Assembly (NCBI GenBank): GCA_023634235.1
Contig: JAMKCF010000149.1
Coordinates: 1 to 64,000, forward strand
Source of the DNA: Pisaster brevispinus
Lineage: Eukaryota; Echinodermata; Asteroidea; Forcipulatida; Asteriidae
Length of the DNA stretch: 64,000 nucleotides
Reading direction: 5' to 3'
Shown: positions 23,700 through 36,646 of the stretch, piece by piece
How the letters are laid out: every line of letters starts with the position of its first letter
Numbering within the stretch: the first letter of the stretch is position 1
The notes under the pieces: model-generated
The model's database searches: none
What the model was told of the DNA's origin: nothing
The model's input: only the letters and a program-made list of their open reading frames with translations
Translations under genes and position numbers: made by a program

Positions 23700-26600
23700 G
23701 GCCGCTCGCCCCGCCTAGAAATCGTCAGAGACACGGATCCACGACGAGGTGAGAGCCCTGAATGGTGGCTTTCCAGTGGTGGAAAACTTGTGCAAATCCG
23801 ATATTGTTATGGGTGTGATTTGACCCTCATTGTAATTTATTTCGTTTCTTCTTTTTGTGTGTGCAGCTCCCCCCTCTGTGTACAAAAATCCCACTGAAGA
23901 TGCTTTTGAAGCGCTTTCGGAGTGTCCCCGCCTGCAGGCCATTTCCGGTACAAAGATGGTGCACATCGGCCCAAAAAGGCTAATTTTCGGGTGCAGTGAT
24001 ATTCAAGGCACACTCAGGTACAAATTTCGTCTCTCTGGCATTTCTAGTTCATGAGTTATTCTCGAACTGAGCTCGGGTGTTGTTTCAAATCATTCTTCGG
24101 ATGGACATGTCTTGCCTTTGTTGTTGCTCGGCCCCGGCGCGTGGGCTAATTTGCGGTGGTTGTAGCCCTATTCCGGGGCCGCTCGCCCCGCCTAGAAAAT
24201 CGTCAGAGACACGGATCCACGACGAGGTGAGAGCCCTGAATGGTGGCTTTCCAGTGGTGGAAAACTTGTGCAAATCCGATGTTGTTATGGGTGTGATTTG
24301 ACCCTCATTGTAATTTATTTCGTTTCTTCTTTTTGTGTGTGCAGCTCCCCCCTCTGTGTACAAAAATCCCACTGAAGATGCTTTTGAAGCGCTTTCGGAG
24401 TGTCCCCGCCTGCAGGCCATTTCCGGTACAAAGATGGTGCACATCGGCCCAAAAAGGCTAATTTTCGTGTGCAGTGATATTCAAGGCACACTCAGGTACA
24501 AATTTCGTCTCTCTGGCGTTTCTAGTTCATGAGTTATTCTCGAACTGAGCTCGGGTGTTGTTTCAAATCATTCTTCGGATGGACATGTCTTGCCTTTGTT
24601 GTTGCTCGGCCCCGGCGCGTGGGCTAATTTGCCGGTGGTTGTAGCCCTATTCCGGGGCCGCTCGCCCCGCCTAGAAAATCGTCAGAGACACGGATCCACG
24701 ACGAGGTGAGAGCCCTGAATGGTGGCTTTCCAGTGGTGGAAAACTTGTGCAAATCCGATCTTGTTATGGGTGTGATTTGACCCTCATTGTAATTTATTTC
24801 GTTTCTTCTTTTTGTGTGTGCAGCTCCCCCCTCTGTGTACAAAAATCCCACTGAAGATGCTTTTGAAGCGCTTTCGGAGTGTCCCCGCCTGCAGGCCATT
24901 TCCGGTACAAAGATGGTGCACATCGGCCCAAAAAGGCTAATTTTCGGGTGCAGTGATATTCAAGGCACACTCAGGTACAAATTTCGTCTCTCTGGCGTTT
25001 CTAGTTCATGAGTTATTCTCGAACTGAGCTCGGGTGTTGTTTCAAATCATTCTTCGGATGGACATGTCTTGCCTTTGTTGTTGCTCGGCCCCGGCGCGTG
25101 GGCTAATTTGCCGGTGGTTGTAGCCCTATTCCGGGGCCGCTCGCCCCGCCTAGAAAATCGTCAGAGACACGGATCCACGACGAGGTGAGAGCCCTGAATG
25201 GTGGCTTTCCAGTGGTGGAAAACTTGTGCAAATCCGATCTTGTTATGGGTGTGATTTGACCCTCATTGTAATTTATTTCGTTTCTTCTTTTTGTGTGTGC
25301 AGCTCCCCCCTCTGTGTACAAAAATCCCACTGAAGATGCTTTTGAAGCGCTTTCGGAGTGTCCCCGCCTGCAGGCCATTTCCGGTACAAAGATGGTGCAC
25401 ATCGGCCCAAAAAGGCTAATTTTCGTGTGCAGTGATATTCAAGGCACACTCAGGTACAAATTTCGTCTCTCTGGCATTTCTAGTTCATGAGTTATTCTCG
25501 AACTGAGCTCGGGTGTTGTTTCAAATCATTCTTCGGATGGACATGTCTTGCCTTTGTTGTTGCTCGGCCCCGGCGAGTGGGCTAATTTGCCGGTTGTTGT
25601 AGCCCTATTCCGGGGCCACTCGCCCCGCCTAGAAAATCGTCAGAGACACGGATCCACGACGAGGTGAGAGCCCTGAATGGTGGCTTTCCAGTGGTGGAAA
25701 ACTTGTGCAAATCCGATCTTGTTATGGGTGTGATTTGACCCTCATTGTAATTTATTTCGTTTCTTCTTTTTGTGTGTGCAGCTCCCCCCTCTGTGTACAA
25801 AAATCCCACTGAAGATGCTTTTGAAGCGCTTTCGGAGTGTCCCCGCCTGCAGGCCATTTCCGGTACAAAGATGGTGCACATCGGCCCAAAAAGGCTAATT
25901 TTCGTGTGCAGTGATATTCAAGGCACACTCAGGTACAAATTTCGTCTCTCTGGCGTTTCTAGTTCATGAGTTATTCTCGAACTGAGCTCGGGTGTTGTTT
26001 CAAATCATTCTTCGGATGGACATGTCTTGCCTTTGTTGTTGCTCGGCCCCGGCGCGTGGGCTAATTTGCCGGTGGTTGTAGCCCTATTCCGGGGCCGCTC
26101 GCCCCGCCTAGAAATCGTCAGAGACACGGATCCACGACGAGGTGAGAGCCCTGAATGGTGGCTTTCCAGTGGTGGAAAACTTGTGCAAATCCGATATTGT
26201 TATGGGTGTGATTTGACCCTCATTGTAATTTATTTCGTTTCTTCTTTTTGTGTGTGCAGCTCCCCCCTCTGTGTACAAAAATCCCACTGAAGATGCTTTT
26301 GAAGCGCTTTCGGAGTGTCCCCGCCTGCAGGCCATTTCCGGTACAAAGATGGTGCACATCGGCCCAAAAAGGCTAATTTTCGGGTGCAGTGATATTCAAG
26401 GCACACTCAGGTACAAATTTCGTCTCTCTGGCATTTCTAGTTCATGAGTTATTCTCGAACTGAGCTCGGGTGTTGTTTCAAATCATTCTTCGGATGGACA
26501 TGTCTTGCCTTTGTTGTTGCTCGGCCCCGGCGCGTGGGCTAATTTGCCGGTGGTTGTAGCCCTATTCCGGGGCCGCTCGCCCCGCCTAGAAAATCGTCAG

Positions 26601-29600
26601 AGACACGGATCCACGACGAGGTGAGAGCCCTGAATGGTGGCTTTCCAGTGGTGGAAAACTTGTGCAAATCCGATGTTGTTATGGGTGTGATTTGACCCTC
26701 ATTGTAATTTATTTCGTTTCTTCTTTTTGTGTGTGCAGCTCCCCCCTCTGTGTACAAAAATCCCACTGAAGATGCTTTTGAAGCGCTTTCGGAGTGTCCC
26801 CGCCTGCAGGCCATTTCCGGTACAAAGATGGTGCACATCGGCCCAAAAAGGCTAATTTTCGTGTGCAGTGATATTCAAGGCACACTCAGGTACAAATTTC
26901 GTCTCTCTGGCGTTTCTAGTTCATGAGTTATTCTCGAACTGAGCTCGGGTGTTGTTTCAAATCATTCTTCGGATGGACATGTCTTGCCTTTGTTGTTGCT
27001 CGGCCCCGGCGCGTGGGCTAATTTGCCGGTGGTTGTAGCCCTATTCCGGGGCCGCTCGCCCCGCCTAGAAAATCGTCAGAGACACGGATCTACGACGAGG
27101 TGAGAGCCCTGAATGGTGGCTTTCCAGTGGTGGAAAACTTGTGCAAATCCGATCTTGTTATGGGTGTGATTTGACCCTCATTGTAATTTATTTCGTTTCT
27201 TCTTTTTGTGTGTGCAGCTCCCCCCTCTGTGTACAAAAATCCCACTGAAGATGCTTTTGAAGCGCTTTCGGAGTGTCCCCGCCTGCAGGCCATTTCCGGT
27301 ACAAAGATGGTGCACATCGGCCCAAAAAGGCTAATTTTCGGGTGCAGTGATATTCAAGGCACACTCAGGTACAAATTTCGTCTCTCTGGCGTTTCTAGTT
27401 CATGAGTTATTCTCGAACTGAGCTCGGGTGTTGTTTCAAATCATTCTTCGGATGGACATGTCTTGCCTTTGTTGTTGCTCGGCCCCGGCGCGTGGGCTAA
27501 TTTGCCGGTGGTTGTAGCCCTATTCCGGGGCCGCTCGCCCCGCCTAGAAAATCGTCAGAGACACGGATCCACGACGAGGTGAGAGCCCTGAATGGTGGCT
27601 TTCCAGTGGTGGAAAACTTGTGCAAATCCGATCTTGTTATGGGTGTGATTTGACCCTCATTGTAATTTATTTCGTTTCTTCTTTTTGTGTGTGCAGCTCC
27701 CCCCTCTGTGTACAAAAATCCCACTGAAGATGCTTTTGAAGCGCTTTCGGAGTGTCCCCGCCTGCAGGCCATTTCCGGTACAAAGATGGTGCACATCGGC
27801 CCAAAAAGGCTAATTTTCGTGTGCAGTGATATTCGAGGCACACTCAGGTACAAATTTCGTCTCTCTGGCGTTTCTAGTTCATGAGTTATTCTCGAACTGA
27901 GCTCGGGTGTTGTTTCAAATCATTCTTCGGATGGACATGTCTTGCCTTTGTTGTTGCTCGGCCCCGGCGCGTGGGCTAATTTGCCGGTGGTTGTAGCCCT
28001 ATTCCGGGGCCGCTCGCCCCGCCTAGAAAATCGTCAGAGACACGGATCCACGACGAGGTGAGAGCCCTGAATGGTGGCTTTCCAGTGGTGGAAAACTTGT
28101 GCAAATCCGATCTTGTTATGGGTGTGATTTGACCCTCATTGTAATTTATTTCGTTTCTTCTTTTTGTGTGTGCAGCTCCCCCCTCTGTGTACAAAAATCC
28201 CACTGAAGATGCTTTTGAAGCGCTTTCGGAGTGTCCCCGCCTGCAGGCCATTTCCGGTACAAAGATGGTGCACATCGGCCCAAAAAGTCTAATTTTCGGG
28301 TGCAGTGATATTCAAGGCACACTCAGGTACAAATTTCGTCTCTCTGGCGTTTCTAGTTCATGAGTTATTCTCGAACTGAGCTCGGGTGTTGTTTCAAATC
28401 ATTCTTCGGATGGACATGTCTTGCCTTTGTTGTTGCTCGGCCCCGGCGCGTGGGCTAATTTGCCGGTGGTTGTAGCCCTATTCCGGGGCCGCTCGCCCCG
28501 CCTAGAAAATCGTCAGAGACACGGATCCACGACGAGGTGAGAGCCCTGAATGGTGGCTTTCCAGTGGTGGAAAACTTGTGCAAATCCGATCTTGTTATGG
28601 GTGTGATTTGACCCTCATTGTAATTTATTTCGTTTCTTCTTTTTGTGTGTGCAGCTCCCCCTCTGTGTACAAAAATCCCACTGAAGATGCTTTTGAAGCG
28701 CTTTCGGAGTGTCCCCGCCTGCAGGCCATTTCCGGTACAAAGATGGTGCACATCGGCCCAAAAAGGCTAATTTTCGGGTGCAGTGATATTCAAGGCACAC
28801 TCAGGTACAAATTTCGTCTCTCTGGCATTTCTAGTTCATGAGTTATTCTCGAACTGAGCTCGGGTGTTGTTTCAAATCATTATTCGGATGGACATGTCTT
28901 GCCTTTGTTGTTGCTCGGCCCCGGCGAGTGGGCTAATTTGCCGGTGGTTGTAGCCCTATTCCGGGGCCACTCGCCCCGCCTAGAAAATCGTCAGAGACAC
29001 GGATCCACGACGAGGTGAGAGCCCTGAATGGTGGCTTTCCAGTGGTGGAAAACTTGTGCAAATCCGATCTTGTTATGGGTGTGATTTGACCCTCATTGTA
29101 ATTTATTTCGTTTCTTCTTTTTGTGTGTGCAGCTCCCCCCTCTGTGTACAAAAATCCCACTGAAGATGCTTTTGAAGCGCTTTCGGAGTGTCCCCGCCTG
29201 CAGGCCATTTCCGGTACAAAGATGGTGCACATCGGCCCAAAAAGGCTAATTTTCGTGTGCAGTGATATTCAAGGCACACTCAGGTACAAATTTCGTCTCT
29301 CTGGCGTTTCTAGTTCATGAGTTATTCTCGAACTGAGCTCGGGTGTTGTTTCAAATCATTCTTCGGATGGACATGTCTTGCCTTTGTTGTTGCTCGGCCC
29401 CGGCGCGTGGGCTAATTTGCCGGTGGTTGTAGCCCTATTCCGGGGCCGCTCGCCCCGCCTAGAAATCGTCAGAGACACGGATCCACGACGAGGTGAGAGC
29501 CCTGAATGGTGGCTTTCCAGTGGTGGAAAACTTGTGCAAATCCGATATTGTTATGGTTGTGATTTGACCCTCATTGTAATTTATTTCGTTTCTTCTTTTT

Positions 29601-29800
29601 GTGTGTGCAGCTCCCCCCTCTGTGTACAAAAATCCCACTGAAGATGCTTTTGAAGCGCTTTCGGAGTGTCCCCGCCTGCAGGCCATTTCTGGTACAAAGA
29701 TGGTGCACATCGGCCCAAAAAGGCTAATTTTCGGGTGCAGTGATATTCAAGGCACACTCAGGTACAAATTTCGTCTCTCTGGCATTTCTTGTTCATGAGT
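23700..29800 (+). repeat. 5-unit then 7-unit spaced higher-order repeat
   Basis: A paired marker, CTAGAAATCG (one A lost) with CGATATTG, occurs at 23803, 26196 and 29547 (position of the A in GATATTG). Spacing is 2,393 bp (5 units) and 3,351 bp (7 units). The unit before the second and third copies carries GGCGAGTGGG with CCACTCG. The unit after the first and second carries CGATGTTG. The third interval has two extra units, one of them the CGAGGC-type unit near 27834, so the block was extended after duplication. Confidence 0.75.
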
Positions 29801-30877
29801 TATTCTCGAACTGAGCTCGGGTGTTGTTTCAAATCATTCTTCGGATGGACATGTCTTGCCTTTGTTGTTGCTCGGCCCCGGCGCGTGGGCTAATTTGCCG
29901 GTGGTTGTAGCCCTATTCCGGGGCCGCTCGCCCCGCCTAGAAAATCGTCAGAGACACGGATCCACGACGAGGTGAGAGCCCTGAATGGTGGCTTTCCAGT
30001 GGTGGAAAACTTGTGCAAATCCGATCTTGTTATGGGTGTGATTTGACCCTCATTGTAATTTATTTCGTTTCTTCTTTTTGTGTGTGCAGCTCCCCCCTCT
30101 GTGTACAAAAATCCCACTGAAGATGCTTTTGAAGCGTTTTCGGAGTGTCCCCGCCTGCAGGCCATTTCAGGTACAAAGATGGTGCACATCGGCCCAAAAA
30201 GGCTAATTTTCGTGTGCAGTGATATTCAAGGCACACTCAGGTACAAATTTCGTCTCTCTGGCGTTTCTAGTTCATGAGTTATTCTCGAACTGAGCTCGGG
30301 TGTTGTTTCAAATCATTCTTCGGATGGACATGTCTTGCCTTTGTTGTTGCTCGGCCCCGGCGCGTGGGCTAATTTGCCGGTGGTTGTAGCCCTATTCCGG
30401 GGCCACTCGCTCCGCCTAGAAAATCGTCAGAGACACGGATCTACGACGAGGTGAGAGCCCTGAATGTTGGCTTTCCAGTGGTGGAAAACTTGTGCAAATC
30501 CGATCTTGTTATGGGTGTGATTTGACCCTCATTGTAATTTATTTCGTTTCTTCTTTTTGTGTGTGCAGCTCCCCCCTCTGTGTACAAAAATCCCACTGAA
30601 GATGCTTTTGAAGCGCTTTCGGAGTGTCCCCGCCTGCAGGCCATTTCCGGTACAAAGATGGTGCACATCGGCCCAAAAAGGCTAATTTTCGGGTGCAGTG
30701 ATATTCAAGGCACACTCAGGTACAAATTTCGTCTCTCTGGCATTTCTAGTTCATGAGTTATTCTCGAACTGAGCTCGGGTGTTGTTTCAAATCATTCTTC
30801 GGATGGACATGTCTTGCCTTTGTTGTTGCTCGGCCCCGGCGCGTGGGCTAATTTGCCGGTGGTTGTAGCCCTATTCC

Positions 30878-32480
30878 GGGGCCGCTCGCCCCGCCTAGAA
30901 AATCGTCAGAGACACGGATCCACGACGAGGTGAGAGCCCTGAATGGTGGCTTTCCAGTGGTGGAAAACTTGTGCAAATCCGATCTTGTTATGGGTGTGAT
31001 TTGACCCTCATTGTAATTTATTTCGTTTCTTCTTTTTGTGTGTGCAGCTCCCCCCTCTGTGTACAAAAATCCCACTGAAGATGCTTTTGAAGCGCTTTCG
31101 GAAGTGTCCCCGCCTGCAGGCCATTTCCGGTACAAAGATGGTGCACATCGGCCCAAAAAGGCTAATTTTCGGGTGCAGTGATATTCAAGGCACACTCAGG
31201 TACAAATTTCGTCTCTCTGGCATTTCTAGTTCATGAGTTATTCTCGAACTGAGCTCGGGTGTTGTTTCAAATCATTCTTCGGATGGACATGTCTTGCCTT
31301 TGTTGTTGCTCGGCCCCGGCGCGTGGGCTAATTTGCCGGTGGTTGTAGCCCTATTCCGGGGCCGCTCGCCCCGCCTAGAAAATCGTCAAAGACACGGATC
31401 CACGACGAGGTGAGAGCCCTGAATGTTGGCTTTCCAGTGGTGGAAAACTTGTGCAAATCCGATCTTGTTATGGGTGTGATTTGACCCTCATTGTAATTTA
31501 TTTCGTTTCTTCTTTTTGTGTGTGCAGCTCCCCCCTCTGTGTACAAAAATCCCACTGAAGATGCTTTTGAAGCGCTTTCGGAAGTGTCCCCGCCTGCAGG
31601 CCATTTCCGGTACAAAGATGGTGCACATCGGCCCAAAAAGGCTAATTTTCGGGTGCAGTGATATTCAAGGCACACTCAGGTACAAATTTCGTCTCTCTGG
31701 CATTTCTTGTTCATGAGTTATTCTCGAACTGAGCTCGGGTGTTGTTTCAAATCATTCTTCGGATGGACATGTCTCGCCTTTGTTGTTGCTCGGCCCCGGC
31801 GCGTGGGCTAATTTGCCGGTGGTTGTAGCCCTATTCCGGGGCCGCTCGCCCCGCCTAGAAAATCGTCAGAGACACGGATCTACGACGAGGTGAGAGCCCT
31901 GAATGGTGGCTTTCCAGTGGTGGAAAACTTGTGCAAATCCGATCTTGTTATGGGTGTGATTTGACCCTCATTGTAATTTATTTCGTTTCTTCTTTTTGTG
32001 TGTGCAGCTCCCCCCTCTGTGTACAAAAATCCCACTGAAGATGCTTTTGAAGCGCTTTCGGAAGTGTCCCCGCCTGCAGGCCATTTCCGGTACAAAGATG
32101 GTGCACATCGGCCCAAAAAGGCTAATTTTCGGGTGCAGTGATATTCAAGGCACACTCAGGTACAAATTTCGTCTCTCTGGCATTTCTAGTTCATGAGTTA
32201 TTCTCGAACTGAGCTCGGGTGTTGTTTCAAATCATTCTTCGGATGGACATGTCTTGCCTTTGTTGTTGCTCGGCCCCGGCGCGTGGGCTAATTTGCCGGT
32301 GGTTGTAGCCCTATTCCGGGGCCGCTCGCCCCGCCTAGAAAATCGTCAAAGACACGGATCCACGACGAGGTGAGAGCCCTGAATGGTGGCTTTCCAGTGG
32401 TGGAAAACTTGTGCAAATCCGATCTTGTTATGGGTGTGATTTGACCCTCATTGTAATTTATTTCGTTTCTTCTTTTTGTG
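30878..32480 (+). repeat. Three consecutive 480-bp units with CGGAAGTGTCC insertion
   Basis: Units near 31102, 31582 and 32062 carry an extra A in the exon-like segment (CGGAAGTG). One more occurs near 35894. The extra base shifts the exon frame, yet it was amplified in tandem, which is direct evidence that the frame is not maintained. The following unit has CGGAGAGTCC at the same site. Confidence 0.8.
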
Positions 32481-35400
32481 TGTGCAGCTCCCCCCTCTGT
32501 GTACAAAAATCCCACTGAAGATGCTTTTGAAGCGCTTTCGGAGAGTCCCCGCCTGCAGGCCATTTCCGGTACAAAGATGGTGCACATCGGCCCAAAAAGG
32601 CTAATTTTCGGGTGCAGTGATATTCAAGGCACACTCAGGTACAAATTTCGTCTCTCTGGCATTTCTTGTTCATGAGTTATTCTCGAACTGAGCTCGGGTG
32701 TTGTTTCAAATCATTCTTCGGATGGACATGTCTTGCCTTTGTTGTTGCTCGGCCCCGGCGCGTGGGCTAATTTGCCGGTGGTTGTAGCCCTATTCCGGGG
32801 CCGCTCGCCCCGCCTAGAAAATCGTCAGAGACACGGATCCACGACGAGGTGAGAGCCCTGAATGTTGGCTTTCCAGTGGTGGAAAACTTGTGCAAATCCG
32901 ATCTTGTTATGGGTGTGATTTGACCCTCATTGTAATTTATTTCGTTTCTTCTTTTTGTGTGTGCAGCTCCCCCCTCTGTGTACAAAAATCCCACTGAAGA
33001 TGCTTTTGAAGCGCTTTCGGAGTGTCCCCGCCTGCAGGCCATTTCCGGTACAAAGATGGTGCACATCGGCCCAAAAAGGCTAATTTTTGGGTGCAGTGAT
33101 ATTCAAGGCACACTCAGGTACAAATTTCGTCTCTCTGGCATTTCTAGTTCATGAGTTATTCTCGAACTGAGCTCGGGTGTTGTTTCAAATCATTCTTCGG
33201 ATGGACATGTCTTGCCTTTGTTGTTGCTCGGCCCCGGCGCGTGGGCTAATTTGCCGGTGGTTGTAGCCCTATTCCGGGGCCGCTCGCCCCGCCTAGAAAA
33301 TCGTCAGAGACACGGATCTACGACGAGGTGAGAGCCCTGAATGGTGGCTTTCCAGTGGTGGAAAACTTGTGCAAATCCGATCTTGTTATGGGTGTGATTT
33401 GACCCTCATTGTAATTTTTTTCGTTTCTTCTTTTTGTGTGTGCAGCTCCCCCCTCTGTGTACAAAAATCCCACTGAAGATGCTTTTGAAGCGCTTTCGGA
33501 GTGTCCCCGCCTGCAGGCCATTTCCGGTACAAAGATGGTGCACATCGGCCCAAAAAGGCTAATTTTCGGGTGCAGTGATATTCAAGGCACACTCAGGTAC
33601 AAATTTCGTCTCTCTGGCATTTCTAGTTCATGTGTTATTCTCGAACTGAGCTCGGGTGTTGTTTCAAATCATTCTTCGGATGGACATGTCTTGCCTTTGT
33701 TGTTGCTCGGCCCCGGCGCGTGGGCTAATTTGCCGGTGGTTGTAGCCCTATTCCGGGGCCGCTCGCCCCGCCTAGAAAATCGTCAGAGACACGGATCTAC
33801 GACGAGGTGAGAGCCCTGAATGGTGGCTTTCCAGTGGTGGAAAACTTGTGCAAATCCGATCTTGTTATGGGTGTGATTTGACCCTCATTGTAATTTATTT
33901 CGTTTCTTCTTTTTGTGTGTGCAGCTCCCCCTCTGTGTACAAAAATCCCACTGAAGATGCTTTTGAAGCGCTTTCGGAGTGTCCCCACCTGCAGGCCATT
34001 TCCGGTACAAAGATTGTGCACATCGGCCCAAAAAGGCTAATTTTCGGGTGCAGTGATATTCAAGGCACACTCAGGTACAAATTTCGTCTCTCTGGCATTT
34101 CTAGTTCATGAGTTATTCTCGAACTGAGCTCGGGTGTTGTTTCAAATCATTCTTCGGATGGACATGTCTTGCCTTTGTTGTTGCTCGGCCCCGGCGCGTG
34201 GGCTAATTTGCCGGTGGTTGTAGCCCTATTCCGGGGCCGCTCGCCCCGCCTAGAAAATCGTCAGAGACACGGATCTACAACGAGGTGAGAGCCCTGAATG
34301 GTGGCTTTCCAGTGGTGGAAAACTTGTGCAAATCCGATGTTGTTATGGGTGTGATTTGACCCTCATTGTAATTTATTTCGTTTCTTCTTTTTGTGTGTGC
34401 AGCTCCCCCCTCTGTGTACAAAAATCCCACTGAAGATGCTTTTGAAGCGCTTTCGGAGTGTCCCCGCCTGCAGGCCATTTCCGGTACAAAGATGGTGCAC
34501 ATCGGCCCAAAAAGGCTAATTTTCGGGTGCAGTGATATTCAAGGCACACTCAGGTACAAATTTCGTCTCTCTGGCATTTCTAGTTCATGAGTTATTCTCG
34601 AACTGAGCTCGGGTGTTGTTTCAAATCATTCTTCGGATGGACATGTCTTGCCTTTGTTGTTGCTCGGCCCCGGCGCGTGGGCTAATTTGCCGGTGGTTGT
34701 AGCCCTATTCCGGGGCCGCTCGCCCCGCCTAGAAAATCGTCAGAGACACGGATCCACGACGAGGTGAGAGCCCTGAATGGTGGCTTTCCAGTGGTGGAAA
34801 ACTTGTGCAAATCCGATCTTGTTATGGGTGTGATTTGACCCTCATTGTAATTTATTTCGTTTCTTCTTTTTGTGTGTGCAGCTCCCCCCTCTGTGTACAA
34901 AAATCCCACTGAAGATGCTTTTGAAGCGCTTTCGGAGTGTCCCCGCCTGCAGGCCATTTCCGGTACAAAGATGGTGCACATCGGCCCAAAAAGGCTAATT
35001 TTCGGGTGCAGTGATATTCAAGGCACACTCAGGTACAAATTTCGTCTCTCTGGCGTTTCTAGTTCATGAGTTATTCTCGAACTGAGCTCGGGTGTTGTTT
35101 CAAATCATTCTTCGGATGGACATGTCTTGCCTTTGTTGTTGCTCGGCCCCGGCGCATGGGCTAATTTGCCGGTGGTTGTAGCCCTATTCCGGGGCCGCTC
35201 GCCCCGCCTAGAAAATCGTCAGAGACACGGATCCACGACGAGGTGAGAGCCCTGAATGGTGGCTTTCCAGTGGTGGAAAACTTGTGCAAATCCGATCTTG
35301 TTATGGGTGTGATTTGACCCTCATTGTAATTTATTTCGTTTCTTCTTTTTGTGTGTGCAGCTCCCCCCTCTGTGTACAAAAATCCCACTGAAGATGCTTT

Positions 35401-35690
35401 TGAAGCGCTTTCGGAGTGTCCCCGCCTGCAGGCCATTTCCGGTACAAAGATGGTGCACATCGGCCCAAAAAGGCTAATTTTCGGGTGCAGTGATATTCAA
35501 GGCACACTCAGGTACAAATTTCGTCTCTCTGGCATTTCTAGTTCATGAGTTATTCTCGAACTGAGCTCGGGTGTTGTTTCAAATCATTCTTCGGATGGAC
35601 ATGTCTTGCCTTTGTTGTTGCTCGGCCCCGGCGCGTGGGCTAATTTGCCGGTGGTTGTAGCCCTATTCCGGGTCCGCTCGCCCCGCCTAG
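32335..35690 (+). repeat. 9-unit-offset duplication, first copy (offset 4,311-4,312 bp)
   Basis: A series of private variants recurs in the same order 9 units downstream: GTCAAAGAC with CGGAGAGTCC (near 32347); TTTTTGGGTG (33088); the TGA-to-TGT change (33631); CTCCCCTCTG, CCCCACCTG and AGATTGTG (33930-34020); GATCTACAACG (near 34272); GCGCATGGG (35156); and CGGGTCCGC (35673). Spacing to the partner is 4,311 or 4,312 bp throughout. Confidence 0.85.
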
Positions 35691-36646
35691 AAAATCGTCA
35701 GAGACACGGATCCACGACGAGGTGAGAGCCCTGAATGGTGGCTTTCCAGTGGTGGAAAACTTGTGCAAATCCGATCTTGTTATGGGTGTGATTTGACCCT
35801 CATTGTAATTTATTTCGTTTCTTCTTTTTGTGTGTGCAGCTCCCCCCTCTGTGTACAAAAATCCCACTGAAGATGCTTTTGAAGCGCTTTCGGAAGTGTC
35901 CCCGCCTGCAGGCCATTTCCGGTACAAAGATGGTGCACATCGGCCCAAAAAGGCTAATTTTCGGGTGCAGTGATATTCAAGGCACACTCAGGTACAAATT
36001 TCGTCTCTCTGGCATTTCTAGTTCATGAGTTATTCTCGAACTGAGCTCGGGTGTTGTTTCAAATCATTCTTCGGATGGACATGTCTTGCCTTTGTTGTTG
36101 CTCGGCCCCGGCGCGTGGGCTAATTTGCCGGTGGTTGTAGCCCTATTCCGGGGCCGCTCGCCCCGCCTAGAAAATCGTCAAAGACACGGATCTACGACGA
36201 GGTGAGAGCCCTGAATGGTGGCTTTCCAGTGGTGGAAAACTTGTGCAAATCCGATCTTGTTATGGGTGTGATTTGACCCTCATTGTAATTTATTTCGTTT
36301 CTTCTTTTTGTGTGTGCAGCTCCCCCCTCTGTGTACAAAAATCCCACTGAAGATGCTTTTGAAGCGCTTTCGGAGAGTCCCCGCCTGCAGGCCATTTCCG
36401 GTACAAAGATGGTGCACATCGGCCCAAAAAGGCTAATTTTCGGGTGCAGTGATATTCAAGGCACACTCAGGTACAAATTTCGTCTCTCTGGCATTTCTTG
36501 TTCATGAGTTATTCTCGAACTGAGCTCGGGTGTTGTTTCAAATCATTCTTCGGATGGACATGTCTTGCCTTTGTTGTTGCTCGGCCCCGGCGCGTGGGCT
36601 AATTTGCCGGTGGTTGTAGCCCTATTCCGGGGCCGCTCGCCCCGCC

